Shown here: positions 6,592 to 8,803 of the stretch, piece by piece
Layout: the number at the start of each line of letters is the position of its first letter
Position numbering within the stretch: the first letter of the stretch is position 1
The notes under the pieces: model-generated
Databases searched by the model: none
The model's input: only the letters and a program-made list of their open reading frames with translations
What the model was told of the DNA's origin: nothing
Position numbers and translations under genes: made by a program
Source: Alphaproteobacteria bacterium
Lineage (GTDB): Bacteria > Pseudomonadota > Alphaproteobacteria > Micavibrionales > Micavibrionaceae
DNA length: 8,803 nucleotides
Direction: 5' to 3'
NCBI GenBank assembly: GCA_030427765.1
Contig: JAUICS010000036.1
Location: forward strand, 1 to 8,803

Positions 6592-8062
6592 AGCCGAGTT
6601 CGGTAACGCGTTTTGACATTTTCTGGTCTAGTAAATCCGTCAATCTAACCGGATAATCCCCTGTAAAACAGGCATCACAGAATTTCCGGTCTTCTCCGTT
6701 ACGTTTGACTTCCCCTAATGCTTTGTAAAGCCCGTCCGTTGTAACGTAGGCGAGTGAGTCAGCATGAATAATTTTACAAATTTCATCGACATCGTGGCTG
6801 TTGGCCAACAATTCTTCGGATGATGGCGTATCAATGCCATAAAAACAGCTGTGTTTCGTAGGCGGCGATGAAATACGAACATGTACTTCCTTTGCCCCGG
6901 CCTGACGTACCATATCAACGATTTTGCGTGATGTTGTCCCGCGCACAATAGAATCATCGACAAGGATAACAATTTTATCTTCCAGATAGGCACGGTTGGC
7001 ATTGTGTTTCAGTTTTACGCCAAGGTGACGAATCTGGTCCGTCGGTTCAATAAATGTCCGGCCAACGTAATGGTTTCGGATGATACCGAGTTCAAACGGA
7101 AGTTTTGCCGCTTCGGCATATCCAATTGCTGATGGAATGCCGCTATCCGGCACCGGAACAACAAGATCGGCATTTTCAACCGGTGATTCTTTGGCAAGCT
7201 CCGCCCCGATTGCTTTACGCATTTCATAAACGGAACGGTTTTCCATGAAGCTGTCCGGCCGTGCGAAGTAAATATATTCGAATATGCAGAAACGTTTTGG
7301 GTTGCCTTTGTGAGGGAAGTAACTCTTTATTCCGTTTTTATTGATAACAACCATTTCACCGGGCTCAATTTCCCGCACGAATTCCGCACTGATAATATCA
7401 AAGGCACATGTTTCGGATGCCAGGAACCACGAATCGTTTAGTTTGCCCAAGGCAAGTGGGCGTATGCCGTGTTTATCACGCGCGCCAATCAACGTATCCT
7501 CGGCGCAGGCAACGATCGAATATCCGCCCTCGGCCTGCTGCATGGCTTCGGCAAGGCGTTCATGTATTGTTGGCTTACGTGATGCGGCAACCAAATGAAT
7601 GAAGACTTCTGTATCGGTTGTGGACTGGAACAATGCACCGTGTTCAACCAGTTCCTGGCGAATAGTGCGGGCATTGGTCAGGTTACCGTTTTGGCCAAGG
7701 GCAAACCCGCCTAACGCAAGGTCTGCGTATAAAGGCTGAATATTCCGGTAAAGCGTTTCACCGGTTGTGGCGTAGCGGTTATGGCCGACGGCCAGATACC
7801 CTTTTAAACGATCAATAACGTCCTTTTGGTTAAACGTCTGGTCCACAAGGCCAAGTGCGCGTTTTGAGTAAAAATTATCGCCGTCGTAGGATACAATTCC
7901 GGATGCTTCCTGTCCGCGATGTTGCAGGGCATGTAGGCCAAGGGCAACCATCGTTGACGCTTCGGGATGTCCGTAAACGCCAAAGACACCGCATTTTTCA
8001 CCTAATTTTTTCCGGCCTGACGTTTTACGTTCGTCTTCAAACTCTTGTAAAAAATTACTCAT
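6590..8062 (-). CDS. purF: Amidophosphoribosyltransferase (PurF, iron-sulphur type)
   Basis: PurF starts de novo purine synthesis: PRPP + glutamine gives 5-phosphoribosylamine. With ATG at 8062 it has 490 residues. An Ntn-hydrolase glutaminase domain begins at C24 in KCGVFGVYGHPE. C24 would become the N-terminal nucleophile after removal of a 23-residue propeptide, as in the Bacillus enzyme. HALQHRGQEASG, NRYATTG and QNGNLTNA follow; many relatives have His where this has Gln before NGNLTN. The phosphoribosyltransferase domain carries VPVPDSG and the PRPP loop ILVDDSIVRGTT, with D369-D370. Cysteines C259 (RFCIFEYIYF), C406 (HSCFYGIDTP), C462 and C465 (FCDACF) match the four [4Fe-4S] ligands of B. 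subtilis PurF. This marks the Bacillus-type, propeptide-bearing class and not the cluster-free E. coli class. The gene overlaps cvpA by 8 bases (ATGAGTAA), which indicates translational coupling. A longer form from TTG 8080 (six extra residues) is possible but less likely. Confidence 0.96.
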   Translation of the reverse strand: MSNFLQEFEDERKTSGRKKLGEKCGVFGVYGHPEASTMVALGLHALQHRGQEASGIVSYDGDNFYSKRALGLVDQTFNQKDVIDRLKGYLAVGHNRYATTGETLYRNIQPLYADLALGGFALGQNGNLTNARTIRQELVEHGALFQSTTDTEVFIHLVAASRKPTIHERLAEAMQQAEGGYSIVACAEDTLIGARDKHGIRPLALGKLNDSWFLASETCAFDIISAEFVREIEPGEMVVINKNGIKSYFPHKGNPKRFCIFEYIYFARPDSFMENRSVYEMRKAIGAELAKESPVENADLVVPVPDSGIPSAIGYAEAAKLPFELGIIRNHYVGRTFIEPTDQIRHLGVKLKHNANRAYLEDKIVILVDDSIVRGTTSRKIVDMVRQAGAKEVHVRISSPPTKHSCFYGIDTPSSEELLANSHDVDEICKIIHADSLAYVTTDGLYKALGEVKRNGEDRKFCDACFTGDYPVRLTDLLDQKMSKRVTELG

Positions 8063-8803
8063 TCGGGGCCTGCTGCTCAATCAATTGATCCATTTCATCG
8101 CGTTGATCGTTGCTGTAACCCGGCTCCGCCTTTGAACCGGAACCGGTTACATCTGACAATGTTTTTTGAATATCATCCACGGAAATAGGCAGTTCAATAT
8201 CCATGTCCTTGATTTTTTCAAGGGGCTTTAAAACGTCTGAATTCTCAAGTGTCTTACGGGTCATGTCTTCATCAAACATTTTGTCCGGCTTTTGCTTGAA
8301 ATCCGGAATGTAGCTTGCGATTGTATCACTCCCCCATTCGACATAGAAAATCATGCTGGAGTCGCCGAAATATTTTGTCTTCGTCCCTTCATCAACAAAA
8401 ATGTGGATGGGCATGTAGGCCAGCGACAGGATAATCAGGCCGCGCACGACCCCGAACGCAATACCGAGGGAACGGTCAATGATACCAAGCATGGAGTTGT
8501 TAAGGGCGCTGGAAATAAAGTAACTGATCGCTGACAGGGCAATGACGATGCCAAGGAAGATAACACCGTATCCCAATCCATCGGCAATTAGGCTGTAGGG
8601 AACAAACCCGAATAATTTGTCTGTGGATGTGGGTGTAACGCCAAGCCAGTCACGGAACACGGGGGCCAGATGCGGACCGCCGAAATACGCGGCAGCCAAT
8701 CCGCCGATGACGCCAACGATTGTCAATGTTTCCCGAATAAAGCCGCGAAAGAACGAAATAAGGGCGGAGATCAGGATAACAACGAGGACAATGGCGTCTA
8801 AAA
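8055..8803 (-). CDS. cvpA: CvpA family membrane protein (5' end outside window)
   Basis: The reverse-strand frame is open to the right edge, so the gene is cut by the window and the true start is not visible; the TTG at 8726 is internal. The 248 visible residues begin LDAIVLVVILISAL, then FFRGFIRE, the hallmark CvpA start with a helix followed by RGF-RE. Membrane spans are likely at about 1-18, 26-42, 76-96 and 111-131. A hydrophilic, acidic tail of roughly 115 residues follows. It ends with GYSNDQRDEMDQLIEQ, a GY-x-QR-x-DxLI pattern that I recall at the end of alphaproteobacterial CvpA proteins. CvpA is an inner-membrane protein needed for colicin V production in E. coli. It is linked to envelope stress and bile resistance, and its biochemical role is not settled. 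The cvpA-purF order is shared with E. coli. The stop codon overlaps the purF start, so the two are co-transcribed. Confidence 0.9.
   Translation of the reverse strand, partial: LDAIVLVVILISALISFFRGFIRETLTIVGVIGGLAAAYFGGPHLAPVFRDWLGVTPTSTDKLFGFVPYSLIADGLGYGVIFLGIVIALSAISYFISSALNNSMLGIIDRSLGIAFGVVRGLIILSLAYMPIHIFVDEGTKTKYFGDSSMIFYVEWGSDTIASYIPDFKQKPDKMFDEDMTRKTLENSDVLKPLEKIKDMDIELPISVDDIQKTLSDVTGSGSKAEPGYSNDQRDEMDQLIEQQAPNE
8069..8074 (-). promoter_or_regulatory. Ribosome-binding site deciding the purF start
   Basis: On the reverse strand AGCAGG lies six bases before ATG 8062, inside the end of cvpA. It partly matches AGGAGG and sits at the right distance for this ATG. It lies downstream of the alternative TTG at 8080, so it cannot serve that start. 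Together with the 8-base cvpA/purF overlap this favours ATG 8062. Confidence 0.5.

Noticed and set aside
8055..8726. CvpA starting at TTG 8726 as a complete gene
   Set aside because: The frame continues upstream to the window edge and encodes the conserved first helix and RGF-RE motif, so the gene is simply truncated by the window.

Overview
The window looks like ordinary chromosome of a Gram-negative bacterium of moderate G+C content, most probably an alphaproteobacterium. The basis is a cvpA-purF pair with an alpha-like CvpA tail, a short two-domain PutA and an iron-sulphur type PurF. The assignment rests on gene content and protein style, so it is an inference. No rRNA, tRNA, CRISPR array, transposase or phage gene is visible.

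Layout, left to right. Positions 1-141 hold the last 46 codons of a branched-chain amino-acid aminotransferase (ilvE-like). Positions 220-3309 encode a 1029-residue bifunctional proline dehydrogenase / P5C dehydrogenase (PutA) without the N-terminal DNA-binding domain. Positions 3365-3718 encode a small, AT-rich, multi-spanning membrane protein of unknown function that looks compositionally foreign. Positions 3761-5077 are purD. A 194-base non-coding stretch follows; it carries an orphan ribosome-binding site with a very short ORF and an AT-rich dyad. Positions 5272-6582 encode a cyclic-nucleotide-binding domain joined to a c-di-GMP phosphodiesterase (EAL) domain. On the opposite strand, purF (6590-8062) lies downstream of cvpA (8055 to the right edge, 5' end outside the window). 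The two overlap by 8 bases and so form an operon.

Two themes link the genes. PurF makes 5-phosphoribosylamine and PurD consumes it, so the first two committed enzymes of de novo purine synthesis are encoded about 1.5 kb apart and face each other across the signalling gene. The signalling protein joins an apparently intact PKA/CRP-style cyclic-nucleotide pocket to an EAL domain with all expected catalytic residues, which suggests that cAMP or cGMP controls c-di-GMP breakdown. That gene and its unusual upstream region are the most interesting part of the window. The AT-rich membrane ORF between putA and purD is second.
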